Origin: an uncultured SAR116 cluster alpha proteobacterium
Lineage (GTDB): Bacteria; Pseudomonadota; Alphaproteobacteria; Puniceispirillales; GCA-002684695
Direction of reading: 5' to 3'
Length of the DNA stretch: 56,739 nucleotides
NCBI GenBank assembly: GCA_902539295.1
Contig: CACBIM010000012.1
Span: forward strand, 1 to 56,739
Below the pieces are notes generated by a model, which saw only the letters and a list, made by a program, of their open reading frames with translations, searched no databases and was not told the origin of the DNA. Below, one piece after another: positions 17,127-27,575 of this stretch. The stretch's first letter is position 1; each line of letters begins with the position of its first letter. Both the position numbers and the translations under genes were made by a program.

Positions 17127-17892
17127 CATTGAAAGAAAGGATTTGATTTACAAGGGTAAGGCTAAAGACATCTTCTCATGTGAAGATGAAAACTTAGTTA
17201 TACAATATTTCAAGGATGATACAACTGCCAACAATGCTCAAAAGCATTCTGTTATTTTAGGTAAAGGTGAAATTAATAACGTTATCAGTGAAAAACTAAT
17301 GACCAGCCTTCAAAATATTGGAATTCCGACGCATTTCATAAAAAGGCTAAATTTGAGAGAGCAACTTGTAAAAAAGGTTGAGATAATACCTGTTGAATTT
17401 GTTATTAGAAACATTGCTGCTGGAAGCATATCAAAGAAGTTTGGATTGCCTGTAGGCAAAGAATTTAAAAAACCGATTGTTGAATACTATTTCAAAAATG
17501 ATGATCTCGGCGACCCAATGATGTCAGAAAATCATTTAATCGAATTTGGTTATACTTCAGAGGAAGAATTAGAACTTATTACAAATTATTCATTGCAAAT
17601 TAATAAATATCTCAAAGATTTATTTCTGAAAATTGGTATCAAATTAGTTGATTTTAAATTAGAATTCGGAAGACTAAATTCTCAAGAAAAAAATGAAATT
17701 GTTTTAGCTGATGAGATTAGCCCTGACAATTGCAGACTTTGGAATGAACAAGACAATGCGTCGCTTGATAAAGATCTTTTCAGGCAAAGTAAGGGTGATA
17801 TAAAGGAAGCGTATATTGAAGTTGCAAATAGATTAGGTGTTTTGACACAAAAAGTTTCATCAAAACTATCAGAAAATAAATTATCACACTAG
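17119..17892 (+). CDS. purC: SAICAR synthetase (phosphoribosylaminoimidazole-succinocarboxamide synthase)
   Basis: This protein of about 257 residues ligates aspartate to CAIR using ATP. I chose the ATG at 17119 (MNNIERKDLIYKGKAKDIF), inside the purB stop, because the family begins just before YKGKAKDIF; the longer open frame adds unrelated residues. Motifs are KGKAKDIF, VEFVIRNIAAGS and LADEISPDNCRLW. It overlaps purB by 8 nt (ATGAATAA). Confidence 0.95.
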   Translation: MNNIERKDLIYKGKAKDIFSCEDENLVIQYFKDDTTANNAQKHSVILGKGEINNVISEKLMTSLQNIGIPTHFIKRLNLREQLVKKVEIIPVEFVIRNIAAGSISKKFGLPVGKEFKKPIVEYYFKNDDLGDPMMSENHLIEFGYTSEEELELITNYSLQINKYLKDLFLKIGIKLVDFKLEFGRLNSQEKNEIVLADEISPDNCRLWNEQDNASLDKDLFRQSKGDIKEAYIEVANRLGVLTQKVSSKLSENKLSH

Positions 17893-17909
17893 CATTAAAG
17901 AATTGTCAT

Positions 17910-18161
17910 ATGAAATTCAAAATTAATATTTTTCTTAAAAAAGGTGTCCTCGATCCAGAAGGTAAAGCCATAGAAAATGCGCTTTTAAATAATGGATATA
18001 ATAAAGTTAATGATGTACGTGTAGGCAAAACAATATCACTAAATATAAAAAGTGATATCAAATCAGATGCACTTGAACAAGTGACACTTATGTGCAAAGA
18101 AATGCTCGTCAACAATGTTATAGAAGACTTTGAAATAGTACCCTCCGAAGAGGACAAATGA
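17910..18161 (+). CDS. purS: FGAM synthase subunit PurS
   Basis: This 83-residue small subunit of the three-part formylglycinamidine ribonucleotide synthase bridges PurQ and PurL and helps ammonia transfer. It matches the family in length and in features such as LKKGVLDPEGKAIENAL and VRVGKTISL. Its stop overlaps the purQ ATG by 4 nt. An opposite-strand frame of identical length is a shadow. Confidence 0.94.
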   Translation: MKFKINIFLKKGVLDPEGKAIENALLNNGYNKVNDVRVGKTISLNIKSDIKSDALEQVTLMCKEMLVNNVIEDFEIVPSEEDK

Positions 18162-18844
18162 GAGTAACTATAATAACTTTTCCAGGTTCAAATTGTGATC
18201 GTGATGTTTCAGTTGCAATAAAAAAAATAACTGGGAAAAATCCATCCAATATTTGGCATCAAGAGAATGAAGTTCCTAATTGCGACTTAATAATACTTCC
18301 GGGAGGTTTTTCTTATGGAGATTACCTGCGTTGCGGAGCCGTTGCTGCACACTCACCTGTTATGAAAGAAGTAAAAAATCATGCTGCAAGAGGAGGAGCC
18401 GTTCTAGGAATTTGTAATGGGTTTCAAATACTGCTTGAAGCAAAGTTACTTGAAGGGGCTCTCATCAGAAATTCAGGATTAAAATTTGTTTGTAAAAGAG
18501 TTGCTCTCAAAATTAACAAACAAATTAATTCTCCATTTCTACATCACTTCAAACAAAATGACATAATTCATTTGCCAATAGCGCATAATGAAGGAAATTA
18601 CTTTGCTGACAGTGAAACACTCAAGCAAATAGAGGATAAGGGCCTTGTAGCCTTAAGGTATCATACTTCTTCAGATGGTAATTCATTTAACCCAAATGGC
18701 TCAGTTAATAATATTGCTGCAATACTATCAGATAATGGGAAAGTCTTAGGAATGATGCCTCACCCAGAAAGGTACGTCGACAATGAGCTAGGCGGCCTTG
18801 ACGGATTTGAATTCTTAAAAAGCACTTTAGAGCAGTTGTCATGA
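18158..18844 (+). CDS. purQ: FGAM synthase subunit PurQ (glutaminase)
   Basis: This 228-residue class I glutamine amidotransferase subunit supplies ammonia to PurL. The nucleophile Cys is in GICNGFQIL (about residues 84-92), and the catalytic His and Glu are in [16 protein letters not shown] and [11 protein letters not shown] are PurQ-specific. ATGA overlaps join it to purS upstream and purL downstream. Confidence 0.96.
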   Translation: MRVTIITFPGSNCDRDVSVAIKKITGKNPSNIWHQENEVPNCDLIILPGGFSYGDYLRCGAVAAHSPVMKEVKNHAARGGAVLGICNGFQILLEAKLLEGALIRNSGLKFVCKRVALKINKQINSPFLHHFKQNDIIHLPIAHNEGNYFADSETLKQIEDKGLVALRYHTSSDGNSFNPNGSVNNIAAILSDNGKVLGMMPHPERYVDNELGGLDGFEFLKSTLEQLS

Positions 18845-21060
18845 GCAATTTGCGCGAAGGTCTTTCAACTTTTGAAATCGCAGAAGACCTAGGCCTTAAA
18901 AAGGACGAGTACGAGCAAATTTGTTCACTCATGGGTAGAATTCCCAACATCCACGAAATCTCAATATTTTCTGCAATGTGGTCTGAGCATTGTTCTTACA
19001 AATCATCAAGGAAATGGTTGAAGACTTTACCAACTAAAGGTGAAGTTGTGATCCATGGCCCAGGTGAAAATGCAGGAGTAATAGACATTGGTGATGGCAA
19101 GGTTGCTATATTTAAAATTGAATCTCACAATCACCCGTCATTTATAGAGCCCTATCAGGGTGCAGCTACTGGTGTTGGTGGAATACTCAGAGACGTTTTT
19201 ACAATGGGCGCAAGACCTGTAGCACTTCTAAATGCACTAAGATTTGGTTCTATTGAAAATAATAAAACGAAATATTTATTAGAGGGGGTTGTTTCAGGCA
19301 TTGGAGGATACGGTAATTGTATTGGCATACCAACAATCGGTGGAGAAACTAATTTTGACAAAAGTTATGACAGCAACATCCTTGTAAATGCAATGGCTAT
19401 AGGAATTACTGAAAAAAATAAAATATTTTTATCAGCTGCTAGGGGAATAGGATATCCATTAATTTATGTGGGAGCAAAAACGGGAAGAGACGGAATTCAT
19501 GGTGCGTCTATGTCATCAACAGAATTTGATGATAAAACTGAAGAAAAAAGACCAACGGTTCAAGTGGGTGACCCTTTCACTGGTAAATTACTAATGGAAG
19601 CATGCCTTGAGTTAATGACAACAGATAGCGTAGTTGCTATTCAAGATATGGGTGCGGCCGGGCTTACATCAAGTGCTGTAGAAATGGGGTCTAAAGGAAA
19701 ATTAGGAGTAAAACTTGATTTAGATCTTGTCCCTCTTAGAGAGGAAAACATGAGCACAGCGGAAATTATGCTGTCTGAATCTCAGGAAAGAATGCTCATG
19801 GTTATAAAGCCAGATAAAATGGATAAGGCGAATAGCATTTTCAAAAAATGGAATTTAGACATTGCTAAAATAGGTGAAATTACCAACTCTCAAAATCTTG
19901 AAATATATAAAAATAATATTTTAGATGCACAAATCCCTATAACTTATCTAGTCGATCAAGCACCTGAATACGATAGAGACTGGACGACACCAGAAAAAGC
20001 TCCTGAACTCCAAATAAAAAATGCTCCTATTAAATCTGTATCCAAGGTAATTGAGAAACTTTTCAGTTCTCACAATCTTTGCAGTAGGAATTGGATATGG
20101 GAACAATATGATACATCCGTTATGGGTGATACAGTAATACCTCCAGGTCAAAACTCTGGTGTAATCAGAGTACACAGAACAAATAAAAAATTGTGTGCAA
20201 GTGTTGACTGTACACCGAGATATGTGAGTGCTGATCCATTTTTAGGTTCAATGCAGGCAGTATGTGAAGCATATAGAAATATTATCTCGGTTGGCGGTAA
20301 ACCACTCGCAATTACAAATAATTTAAACTTTGGAAACCCAGAGAAAAAAGAAATTATGGGGCAAATTGTTCATTCTATTAAAGGTATAAGCGAAGCATCT
20401 TTAAAGCTTAATATGCCCGTAATTTCTGGAAATGTATCATTATATAACGAAACTAATGGTAAAGCAATTTTACCTACACCTGTCATAGGCGCAGTTGGCG
20501 TAATTGATGAAAATAAAAATTCTGTATCTTTATCAAATGCAGTTGACGGTAACAGTATTTTTGTTATTGGCCAAGATAACAGTCATTCTGACGGTTGGGT
20601 TGGGCAAAGTATTTACGCTCAGGAAATTTTGGATATAGAAAAAGACTACGCGCCACCACCTGTAAATATTGATGCCGAATTAGCAAATGGTAATTTTATT
20701 TCAAAAGTCATTGAACAGAAACTCACTAACTGCGTTCATGATATTTCAGACGGGGGACTGGCAATAGCGATTTCAGAAATTCTTCTTTCATCCCAAACTA
20801 AAGGAATTGGCGCAGTAATAAATAAAAATTATAATCATAATTCAGAAAGTTTTTGGTTTGGAGAGGATCAAGGTAGGTATTTAGTATGCACTTCTAAAAA
20901 TAAAGAAATAGAAGAGCTTGCTGAAAGTAATAAAATTAAAATTACGAATATTGCTACAATAAACTTGAGCGACAGATTGACCTTTTCAAATGAAGATTTC
21001 ATATGTATAAGTGAATTAGATGTGAAGAATAAGAATTGGTTTAAAAACTTCATGTCATAA
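18841..21060 (+). CDS. purL: FGAM synthase subunit PurL
   Basis: This 739-residue catalytic subunit converts FGAR to FGAM with ATP and ammonia. It is the small PurL type that needs PurS and PurQ, both encoded directly upstream. Motifs include [41 protein letters not shown] and VQDMGAAGL-like [12 protein letters not shown], in a tandem AIRS-like architecture. The start overlaps purQ by 4 nt (ATGA). Confidence 0.96.
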   Translation: MSNLREGLSTFEIAEDLGLKKDEYEQICSLMGRIPNIHEISIFSAMWSEHCSYKSSRKWLKTLPTKGEVVIHGPGENAGVIDIGDGKVAIFKIESHNHPSFIEPYQGAATGVGGILRDVFTMGARPVALLNALRFGSIENNKTKYLLEGVVSGIGGYGNCIGIPTIGGETNFDKSYDSNILVNAMAIGITEKNKIFLSAARGIGYPLIYVGAKTGRDGIHGASMSSTEFDDKTEEKRPTVQVGDPFTGKLLMEACLELMTTDSVVAIQDMGAAGLTSSAVEMGSKGKLGVKLDLDLVPLREENMSTAEIMLSESQERMLMVIKPDKMDKANSIFKKWNLDIAKIGEITNSQNLEIYKNNILDAQIPITYLVDQAPEYDRDWTTPEKAPELQIKNAPIKSVSKVIEKLFSSHNLCSRNWIWEQYDTSVMGDTVIPPGQNSGVIRVHRTNKKLCASVDCTPRYVSADPFLGSMQAVCEAYRNIISVGGKPLAITNNLNFGNPEKKEIMGQIVHSIKGISEASLKLNMPVISGNVSLYNETNGKAILPTPVIGAVGVIDENKNSVSLSNAVDGNSIFVIGQDNSHSDGWVGQSIYAQEILDIEKDYAPPPVNIDAELANGNFISKVIEQKLTNCVHDISDGGLAIAISEILLSSQTKGIGAVINKNYNHNSESFWFGEDQGRYLVCTSKNKEIEELAESNKIKITNIATINLSDRLTFSNEDFICISELDVKNKNWFKNFMS

Positions 21061-21084
21061 AGAAATTTAAAAGGGGTTGTTTAA

Positions 21085-21318
21085 ATGGCAATGGAAGCAT
21101 CTGAAATTGAAAAATTAATTAAAGATAGTTTGCCTGATGCTATTGTAACTATCGAAGACCTGCGTGGAGACGGCGACCATTATTCTTGTCATGTTATTTC
21201 TAAAGAATTTGAAGGCAAAACAAGAGTAAAGCAACATCAAATGGTTTATGAATCATTGCAAGGAAGAATGGGCAATGAACTTCATGCAATGGCCCTACAG
21301 ACCTCTGTACCAAAGTAA
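21085..21318 (+). CDS. bolA: BolA family protein
   Basis: This 77-residue BolA/YrbA-type protein has the helix-turn region KQHQMVYESL and the conserved LHAM His, which can ligand a [2Fe-2S] cluster with a CGFS glutaredoxin. The partner glutaredoxin is the next gene, 11 nt downstream. AAGGGG lies 7-13 nt before the ATG (about 21069-21074). It is probably an iron-sulfur trafficking or iron-sensing module appended to the purine operon, a common alphaproteobacterial arrangement (PurL/PurF and other enzymes need clusters). Confidence 0.93.
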   Translation: MAMEASEIEKLIKDSLPDAIVTIEDLRGDGDHYSCHVISKEFEGKTRVKQHQMVYESLQGRMGNELHAMALQTSVPK

Positions 21319-21329
21319 GGAAAGTTATT

Positions 21330-21659
21330 ATGGATGAAAATACAAAAAATGAAATTGAAAATGAAATTCAATCTAATGACGTTGTGTTATATATGAAAGG
21401 AACCCCAGTGTTTCCTCAATGTGGTTTTTCAGCTTCAACTGTAGGCGTTTTAAATCATTTAGGAATTAAGTTTAGTACAGTTAACGTACTTGAAAATGAA
21501 AATATCAGGCAAGGTATCAAAGAATACGCTAATTGGCCTACTATACCACAACTATACGTCAAAGGTGAGTTTGTCGGGGGCTGTGATATAATTAGAGAAA
21601 TGTACGAGAGTGGCGAATTAAATGAGTTAATATCCTCAAAAGGAATAGAAACTAACTAA
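21330..21659 (+). CDS. grxD: Monothiol glutaredoxin (CGFS type)
   Basis: This 109-residue Grx4-like protein has the CGFS active site at residues 31-34, the MKGTP loop before it, and the glutathione-binding TIPQLYV and GGCDI stretches. It carries or delivers [2Fe-2S] clusters together with BolA rather than reducing disulfides. It is the last gene of the purine/bolA operon and converges on rpsD 6 nt away. Confidence 0.95.
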   Translation: MDENTKNEIENEIQSNDVVLYMKGTPVFPQCGFSASTVGVLNHLGIKFSTVNVLENENIRQGIKEYANWPTIPQLYVKGEFVGGCDIIREMYESGELNELISSKGIETN

Positions 21660-21665
21660 TTCTAA

Positions 21666-22295
21666 CTATCTAGAATAATATTCCACAACTAAATTTGGTT
21701 CCATTTGCGTAGCGTATGGCACGTCTTCTAATAATGGTACACGCGTGATTGAGCCAGACATTTTTTTGTGATCAACATCACAATAATCTGGAACGTCTCT
21801 CTCTGGCGAACCAATAGCCTCAATAACCATTGGTATTTGCTGAGATTTTTCTTTTAAACTAACAACATCTCCCACTTTTACCATGGCTGAAGGGATATTG
21901 CATTTTTTTCCATTTAGTAAAATGTGACAGTGATTAACTAACTGTCTAGCTGCAAATACAGTTGGGGCTAACTTCAATCTGTAAACAATTGCGTCTAGCC
22001 TGCATTCGAGAATACCAATCAAATTCTGACCTGTGTCACCTCTTCTTCTCTCTGCCTCTGCAAAATATTTTCTAAATTGCTTTTCACCAATATTGCCGTA
22101 ATAGCCTTTGAGTTTTTGTTTAGCCATTAATTGCACACCAAAGTCTGTAGGCTTTTTTCTTCTTTGCCCATGTTGACCAGGAGCATAACTTCTCAAATTT
22201 ACAGGTGATTTTGGTCTACCCCAGAGGTTAACACCAAGACGTCGATCAATTTTATATTTTGCCGACTTACGTTTATGTTCTGACTTAGGTGCCAT
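21666..22295 (-). CDS. rpsD: 30S ribosomal protein S4
   Basis: This 209-residue S4 primary 16S-binding protein has an N-terminal region ([19 protein letters not shown]) and an S4 RNA-binding domain (about 98-160) with [33 protein letters not shown]. The N-terminal zinc-binding Cys residues of some S4 proteins are absent, as in many alphaproteobacteria. It stands alone, with its own promoter upstream and no rpsK/rpoA neighbours. Confidence 0.97.
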   Translation of the reverse strand: MAPKSEHKRKSAKYKIDRRLGVNLWGRPKSPVNLRSYAPGQHGQRRKKPTDFGVQLMAKQKLKGYYGNIGEKQFRKYFAEAERRRGDTGQNLIGILECRLDAIVYRLKLAPTVFAARQLVNHCHILLNGKKCNIPSAMVKVGDVVSLKEKSQQIPMVIEAIGSPERDVPDYCDVDHKKMSGSITRVPLLEDVPYATQMEPNLVVEYYSR

Positions 22296-22393
22296 TCTAT
22301 TCTCCAGTCCAGTTTAAGTGGTTTTTATTTTTGTTCCGGTATTTCAAATTAATGAAGGGTCCTATATAGCACCACATTCCCAGAAGTGTTTGC

Positions 22394-22421
22394 TTTATAT
22401 ATTAAAAGGCCAATTTGTCAA
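22394..22421 (-). promoter_or_regulatory. Candidate sigma-70 promoter of rpsD
   Basis: On the minus strand TTGACA (22416-22421) is followed after 16 nt by TATAAA (22394-22399), about 98 nt upstream of the rpsD ATG. The -35 box is a perfect consensus and sits just beyond the stop of the preceding methyltransferase gene. The roughly 90-nt leader could host autoregulation by S4, which I cannot verify. Confidence 0.6.
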
Positions 22422-22428
22422 TAATATA

Positions 22429-23208
22429 TTAACTTTTACCTTTAGTTTTAAGTTTTCTCTCAATAGCAGAAATGATACCATTAAGGGTTCCTAGTTCTTG
22501 CTGGCTTAAATTTGACCTTGCGAACATAGATTTTAAATTATTCATAACAGATGGCTGCATCTCTTTTGTAGCAAAGAAGTTATTCATTTCTAGGAATTCT
22601 TCTAATCTTGAAAAAAAGTAATCTCTTTCGCTTACAGATGAAATAGGTGTTTTATGATACAGTTTAGGATCGGATATATCTTTATACTCTTCTTCTGATA
22701 ATGAATTTTTTAAGTGAACTTTTTTCCATTCCCATGACATTAAGAGGACAGCTTGCGCAAGGTTCAATGAAGAAAAATTTATTTCTGTAGGCACCTTTAC
22801 TAAAGCATTCGAAATTGATATTTCGTCATTGGTTAGACCTGACTGCTCAGGCCCAAAGATAATGGCTGATTTCTCATTTTTCTCACTATAATAAAGTATT
22901 TTTTTTACAGCATGCTCAGGACCAAATTCAATTTTCGTAATATCTCTATTTCTAGCTGTTAAAGAAACAGTGTATGATACATCATGTAATGCTTCAGGAA
23001 TACTTTCAAATACCTGAATATTTTCAAGTATACTGTCTGCACCTGCAGCCATAGACTTAGCGCCTTTATTTGGCCAGCTTTCTCGAGGGCTAACGAGCCT
23101 GAGATCTGATAAACCGAAATTTTTCATAGCTCGAGCAGTTGACCCGATATTCTCAGGTAACTGCGTTCTAACAAGTACAATTACTGGATATGGTATATTT
23201 GATTTCAA
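22429..23208 (-). CDS. SpoU/TrmH-family RNA methyltransferase, TrmJ-like
   Basis: This 259-residue SPOUT enzyme likely 2'-O-methylates tRNA at position 32. Motifs are VLVRTQLPENIGSTARAMKN (N-terminal RNA and fold motif), FGPEQSGLTNDEI (motif 2) and INFSSLNLAQAVLLMSWE (SAM-knot motif 3). The extra C-terminal helical domain, about 90 residues, fits TrmJ rather than TrmL. It follows cimA by 9 nt on the same strand. Confidence 0.88.
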   Translation of the reverse strand: MKSNIPYPVIVLVRTQLPENIGSTARAMKNFGLSDLRLVSPRESWPNKGAKSMAAGADSILENIQVFESIPEALHDVSYTVSLTARNRDITKIEFGPEHAVKKILYYSEKNEKSAIIFGPEQSGLTNDEISISNALVKVPTEINFSSLNLAQAVLLMSWEWKKVHLKNSLSEEEYKDISDPKLYHKTPISSVSERDYFFSRLEEFLEMNNFFATKEMQPSVMNNLKSMFARSNLSQQELGTLNGIISAIERKLKTKGKS

Positions 23209-23217
23209 AACAGTGTT

Positions 23218-24819
23218 TTAATTTGCTGGTGCTTCTGGTGTTATACCTAGGGATAATAATCTCCAGGTGAGAGAGTCATAAAGTGCCATGACTGAGGCAT
23301 CAATAATATTCGTTGACAATCCAACTGATCTCCACCGATCACCGTTATTATCTTCACACTCAATTAACACCCTCGTTGTAGCCTCAGTACCTGAACCACT
23401 ATCAATAATTCTTACTTTATAGTCTACTAGGCTGACTGAATTTAAACTTGGATAAATTTTAGTGAGTGCTTTTCTTAGAGCTGTGTCAACTGCATTAACC
23501 GGTCCATTACCTATTGCAACTTCATGGAATGATTGTCCTCCCACATTAAGTGTAACAGATGCCTCAGACTCAACTACTAAATCCCCTTTCGCGTTAAATC
23601 TTCTTTCATCCATGACACGAAACCTGCCAATTACAAAATAATCAGGAACCTTTTCAAGAGTTCTCCTAGCTATTAATTCGAAACTAGCTTCAGCAGTATC
23701 GTATGAAAATCCTTTAAATTCATTTTCTTTTATATTCTCAATAAGTTTGTCTAACCGGCTGTCTTTCACATCAAATTTTAAGCCCACCTCTTTTAATCTC
23801 GCGATAATATTTGATTTTCCAGTTTGATCTGAAACTACGAAACTTCTTTGATTGCCAACTATTTCTGGTTCTATATGTTCATAAGACCTACTGTCTTTCT
23901 GAACACCTGACGCATGTAATCCTCCTTTATGAGCGAAAGCCGCTTCGCCAACATATGGCTGTGTTAAATTTGGTGACCTGTTTAATCTGTCATCAATGAG
24001 CCTAGACAAGTGCTTAAGCTTATATAAATTTTCTTTTTTAATTCCAGTTTCATAATTTAATTTGAGCATTAAATTAGGAATTAAAGCTATTAAGTCAGCA
24101 TTCCCACATCTCTCACCAAGACCGTTTATTGTGCCCTGAACGTGACGAACACCAGCTTCAATTGCGGCTAAACTGCAGGCAACAGCAGTTCCTGAATCAT
24201 TGTGACAGTGGATCCCCAATGGCACACCAGGAATGCTTTCATTAACTTCATTTATTATCTTAGTAACCTCATGTGGAAGAGTGCCTCCATTGGTATCACA
24301 AAGTACAACCCATTTAGCCCCAGCTTCAAAAGCAGAACTAACACATTCTAACGCAAATTTTTTATTATTTTTAAAGCCATCAAAAAAGTGCTCGCAATCA
24401 AATAGTGCTTGCTTGCCTCTTTTATTAATCTCATTGATAGACTCACTTATCATATCAATATTTTCTTCGAGGGTAATATTTAGTGCTTTACTTACATGAA
24501 AGTCCCATGTTTTTCCCACCAAGCAAACAGAATCAGATTTCCCACTTAGAACTGCATTTAAACCTGGATCATTGGCAGCACTTGTGTTTGGCCTTCTAGT
24601 CATTCCAAACGCGACAAAATTAGAAACTTTTAATTTTGGCGGAGAGCCAAATAATTTATCATCAGTTGGATTTGCACCTGGCCAACCACCCTCTATGTAA
24701 TCAATTCCTAAATCATCTAAAGCTTCACTAATAGCAATCTTATCAGCAAAAGAAAAATCAACTCCTTTAGTTTGTCCGCCATCCCTAAGTGTTGTATCAA
24801 ATATGTAAACGCGTTCCAT
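23218..24819 (-). CDS. cimA: Citramalate synthase
   Basis: This 533-residue enzyme condenses pyruvate and acetyl-CoA to (R)-citramalate, opening a threonine-independent route to isoleucine. The TIM-barrel HMGL domain has DTTLRDGGQT at the N terminus (metal and pyruvate site) and HCHNDSGTAVA with the metal-binding His pair. It ends in a LeuA-type dimerisation/allosteric domain (about 390-530) with GNGPVNAVD. The TLRDGGQTKG start and length separate it from 2-isopropylmalate and homocitrate synthases. Confidence 0.92.
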   Translation of the reverse strand: MERVYIFDTTLRDGGQTKGVDFSFADKIAISEALDDLGIDYIEGGWPGANPTDDKLFGSPPKLKVSNFVAFGMTRRPNTSAANDPGLNAVLSGKSDSVCLVGKTWDFHVSKALNITLEENIDMISESINEINKRGKQALFDCEHFFDGFKNNKKFALECVSSAFEAGAKWVVLCDTNGGTLPHEVTKIINEVNESIPGVPLGIHCHNDSGTAVACSLAAIEAGVRHVQGTINGLGERCGNADLIALIPNLMLKLNYETGIKKENLYKLKHLSRLIDDRLNRSPNLTQPYVGEAAFAHKGGLHASGVQKDSRSYEHIEPEIVGNQRSFVVSDQTGKSNIIARLKEVGLKFDVKDSRLDKLIENIKENEFKGFSYDTAEASFELIARRTLEKVPDYFVIGRFRVMDERRFNAKGDLVVESEASVTLNVGGQSFHEVAIGNGPVNAVDTALRKALTKIYPSLNSVSLVDYKVRIIDSGSGTEATTRVLIECEDNNGDRWRSVGLSTNIIDASVMALYDSLTWRLLSLGITPEAPAN

Positions 24820-24888
24820 TTAGAAATCTCTATATATATAATCAACAATGTAATACTATATTATTTATAATAATTGTACCTAAACTTT

Positions 24889-26229
24889 TTAATCAACTCG
24901 CCATTTCGTTCCTGAATTACTATCTTCAATCGAAACACCCTTTTCTTTTAGTTTATCTCTTATTTCATCAGCTAACTTAAAATTTTTATCGCTTCTTGCT
25001 TTATCTCTTTCCGCAATTAAATTATTAATTTCATATTCGTCATCCCTGACATTCTTGGTAAACCATTTCGAAGTGTCGTAATTAAGTAAACCTAGAATTT
25101 TTGCACTTGATTTGAGTAATTGTCCTGCATTCTTATTACCTTTATTGTATTCACTTGCTAATTCATGAAGCCTAGAAATTGCTTGAGGTGAATTCAGATC
25201 ACTAGACAGACACGATAAAAATTTCTCATCAATTACGTTGTCATACTCAAAATTTTCTGATGCACGATACAGTCTATCCAGTGCAGACTTGGCTTCTTTT
25301 AATGCTTTGAAACTAAAGTCAATCGGTGACCTATAGTGACCAGAAAGTATTGAATAACGAATGGTTTCACCATCGTGTTTCTTTAAGGCATCTCTGACAG
25401 TTATAAAATTTCCCTCAGACTTTGACATCTTCTCATTATTCACTGTTATATAACCATTATGCATCCAATACTTCGCCATAAATTTTGTATTAAAAGCGCA
25501 ACAGGATTGAGCAATTTCATTTTCATGATGAGGAAAAATCAAATCTAAACCACCAGCATGAATATCAAATTGTTTTCCTAAGTATTTTTCACTCATTGCA
25601 CTGCACTCGATATGCCATCCTGGCCTACCAAATCCAAAATCTGAATGCCAACCTAGTTCTCCTGTTTTTGACGGTTTCCACAACACAAAATCAGCTGGCT
25701 CCTTTTTATAGTCACTTACTTCAACTCTTGCTCCATCAATCATTTCACTTAAATTCATACCTGAGAGTTTGCCGTAATTTGGCATAGATGAAACAGAAAA
25801 GAGAACATGACCATCTGATAAATAAGCATTACCGCTCTCTAATAAAACTTTAATCATTTTAAGCATTTCTTGAATATGTTCAGTAGCGCGAGGTTCAAAA
25901 TCTGGTTTTTTGACAAATAATGCATCGGCATCATTTGAAAAAGCCTTTATAGTTCTTTCAGTCAAGTTATTAATGCTCTCTTTATTTTGATTTGCCTGAA
26001 CAATAATTTTGTCATCAACGTCTGTAATATTTCTTACATACGTAACCTTTGGGTAAATTAATTTTAGAAACCTCACTAGAACGTCAAAGATAATTAACGG
26101 CCTTGCGTTGCCAACATGAATATAATCATAAACCGTGGGGCCACATGCGTATATGCGAATGTCATTATCATCTAATGGTATGAATAATTCCGTTTTATTT
26201 GAATAAGTATTAAATAATTCAAAATCCAT
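24889..26229 (-). CDS. cysS: Cysteinyl-tRNA synthetase
   Basis: This 446-residue class I synthetase charges tRNA-Cys. The HIGH-like motif is YIHVGNARP (about 35-43), preceded by the zinc Cys in YACGPTVYD; the KMSKS motif is KMSKSEGNF. Zinc ligands also occur in GWHIECSAMS and the HHENE segment. Its start overlaps the gltX stop at a single base, so the two synthetases are co-transcribed. It is slightly short at the C terminus compared with about 460 aa enzymes. Confidence 0.96.
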   Translation of the reverse strand: MDFELFNTYSNKTELFIPLDDNDIRIYACGPTVYDYIHVGNARPLIIFDVLVRFLKLIYPKVTYVRNITDVDDKIIVQANQNKESINNLTERTIKAFSNDADALFVKKPDFEPRATEHIQEMLKMIKVLLESGNAYLSDGHVLFSVSSMPNYGKLSGMNLSEMIDGARVEVSDYKKEPADFVLWKPSKTGELGWHSDFGFGRPGWHIECSAMSEKYLGKQFDIHAGGLDLIFPHHENEIAQSCCAFNTKFMAKYWMHNGYITVNNEKMSKSEGNFITVRDALKKHDGETIRYSILSGHYRSPIDFSFKALKEAKSALDRLYRASENFEYDNVIDEKFLSCLSSDLNSPQAISRLHELASEYNKGNKNAGQLLKSSAKILGLLNYDTSKWFTKNVRDDEYEINNLIAERDKARSDKNFKLADEIRDKLKEKGVSIEDSNSGTKWRVD

Positions 26230-27566
26230 TACGATTTTTTTCCAGACATCCGTGAAAGGATTTTATCCTTACCTATTAATGGGAGTAAATTAGATAGCTC
26301 CGGGCCGAACTCAAAACCGGTTATAGCTTTTCTAAGCGAAATAAAAAGATCTCTACCTTTGTAGTCAGTGTTGCCAGAAATACTTTTACACCATGATCCC
26401 CAACTAGTGTTATCTAGATTATTTTCAGGGAAAAATTCTATGGCTTTTTCAATTAAATTTGAATTATCAATAATTGGATCAATTTCACCGTAAACAACAT
26501 CCCACCAAATTCTCGCTTCATTTAATTTATTTAAATTGCCCGAAATTGTCCGCCAAAATTCCTCATTTATATCTAATCCTATTTCAGTTAGTCTACTTTT
26601 AGCCTCTTTAAATTCCATGAATTGAATAGATTTTTTGTTCATAATATACAAATCATTGGAATCAAATTTGGCTGTGTTCCTACTAAACTTAGACAAGTCA
26701 AAGTCTTTAATTAATTCATCAGTATTAATAAAAGCTTTTATTGGATCAGAAGTTCCTATCTTAGCTAGCAGAGAAGACAGAGTGATACTCTCAAAGCCTT
26801 CTTGTTTTAATTCACCTAAATTTAAGCTACCTAGTCTTTTTGACAGTCCCTCACCTTCGGAGCCAGCAAGTAAAGATAAATGACCTAGTTCTGGAACTTT
26901 TCCACCTAATGCTTTAAACAACTGTATTTGAGCAGCTGAGTTTGTAACATGATCCTCACCTCTTATAATGTGTGAGATATTATGATCAATATCGTCAACC
27001 ACAGAAGCTAGAGTGTATATCGGCCTTCCATCCTCACGCATAATAACTGGATCAGATAATGACTTCATATCATAAGTGCAATTACCTCTCACCATGTCAA
27101 TCCATGATACTTCTTCATGAATTAACTTAAATCGCCAGTGAGGAAGCCTACCTTCTTTTTGGAATTTTTGGTGATCATTGTCTACTAAGCTTAATCCTTG
27201 TCGATCATATACTGGAGGATTTCCTGACATTAATTGTGCTTTTCTTTTTAAAGATAGTTCTTCTTGAGTTTCATAACATCTATATGCTCGACCGATATCA
27301 AACAGATGTTGCAGTGCATCATTATAGTTTTTTAATCTAGAAGATTGTCTGTCTGTCTTTTCCCAGAATATACCTAGCCAGTTCAAATCCTCTTTTATAC
27401 TTTTCTCGTATTCTGGTTTTGACCTTTCTTGATCTGTGTCATCAATTCTTAAAAGCATTTCACCATTTTTGGATTTGCAAAATAAATAATTTACGAGAGC
27501 AGTTCTTGCATTACCAACATGTAATTTTCCGGTGGGACTAGGAGCAAATCTTAATTTAACTGTCAT
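26229..27566 (-). CDS. gltX: Glutamyl-tRNA synthetase
   Basis: This 445-residue class I synthetase has the HIGH-type motif RFAPSPTGKLHVGNARTA at the N terminus and the KMSKS variant GLSKRLG (about 245-251). The shorter C-terminal anticodon domain and SKR signature resemble alphaproteobacterial GltX copies that may charge tRNA-Glu, tRNA-Gln or both; this cannot be decided here. It lies between nadE (9 nt gap) and cysS (1 nt overlap). Confidence 0.95.
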   Translation of the reverse strand: MTVKLRFAPSPTGKLHVGNARTALVNYLFCKSKNGEMLLRIDDTDQERSKPEYEKSIKEDLNWLGIFWEKTDRQSSRLKNYNDALQHLFDIGRAYRCYETQEELSLKRKAQLMSGNPPVYDRQGLSLVDNDHQKFQKEGRLPHWRFKLIHEEVSWIDMVRGNCTYDMKSLSDPVIMREDGRPIYTLASVVDDIDHNISHIIRGEDHVTNSAAQIQLFKALGGKVPELGHLSLLAGSEGEGLSKRLGSLNLGELKQEGFESITLSSLLAKIGTSDPIKAFINTDELIKDFDLSKFSRNTAKFDSNDLYIMNKKSIQFMEFKEAKSRLTEIGLDINEEFWRTISGNLNKLNEARIWWDVVYGEIDPIIDNSNLIEKAIEFFPENNLDNTSWGSWCKSISGNTDYKGRDLFISLRKAITGFEFGPELSNLLPLIGKDKILSRMSGKKS

Positions 27567-27575
27567 AAATTTTTC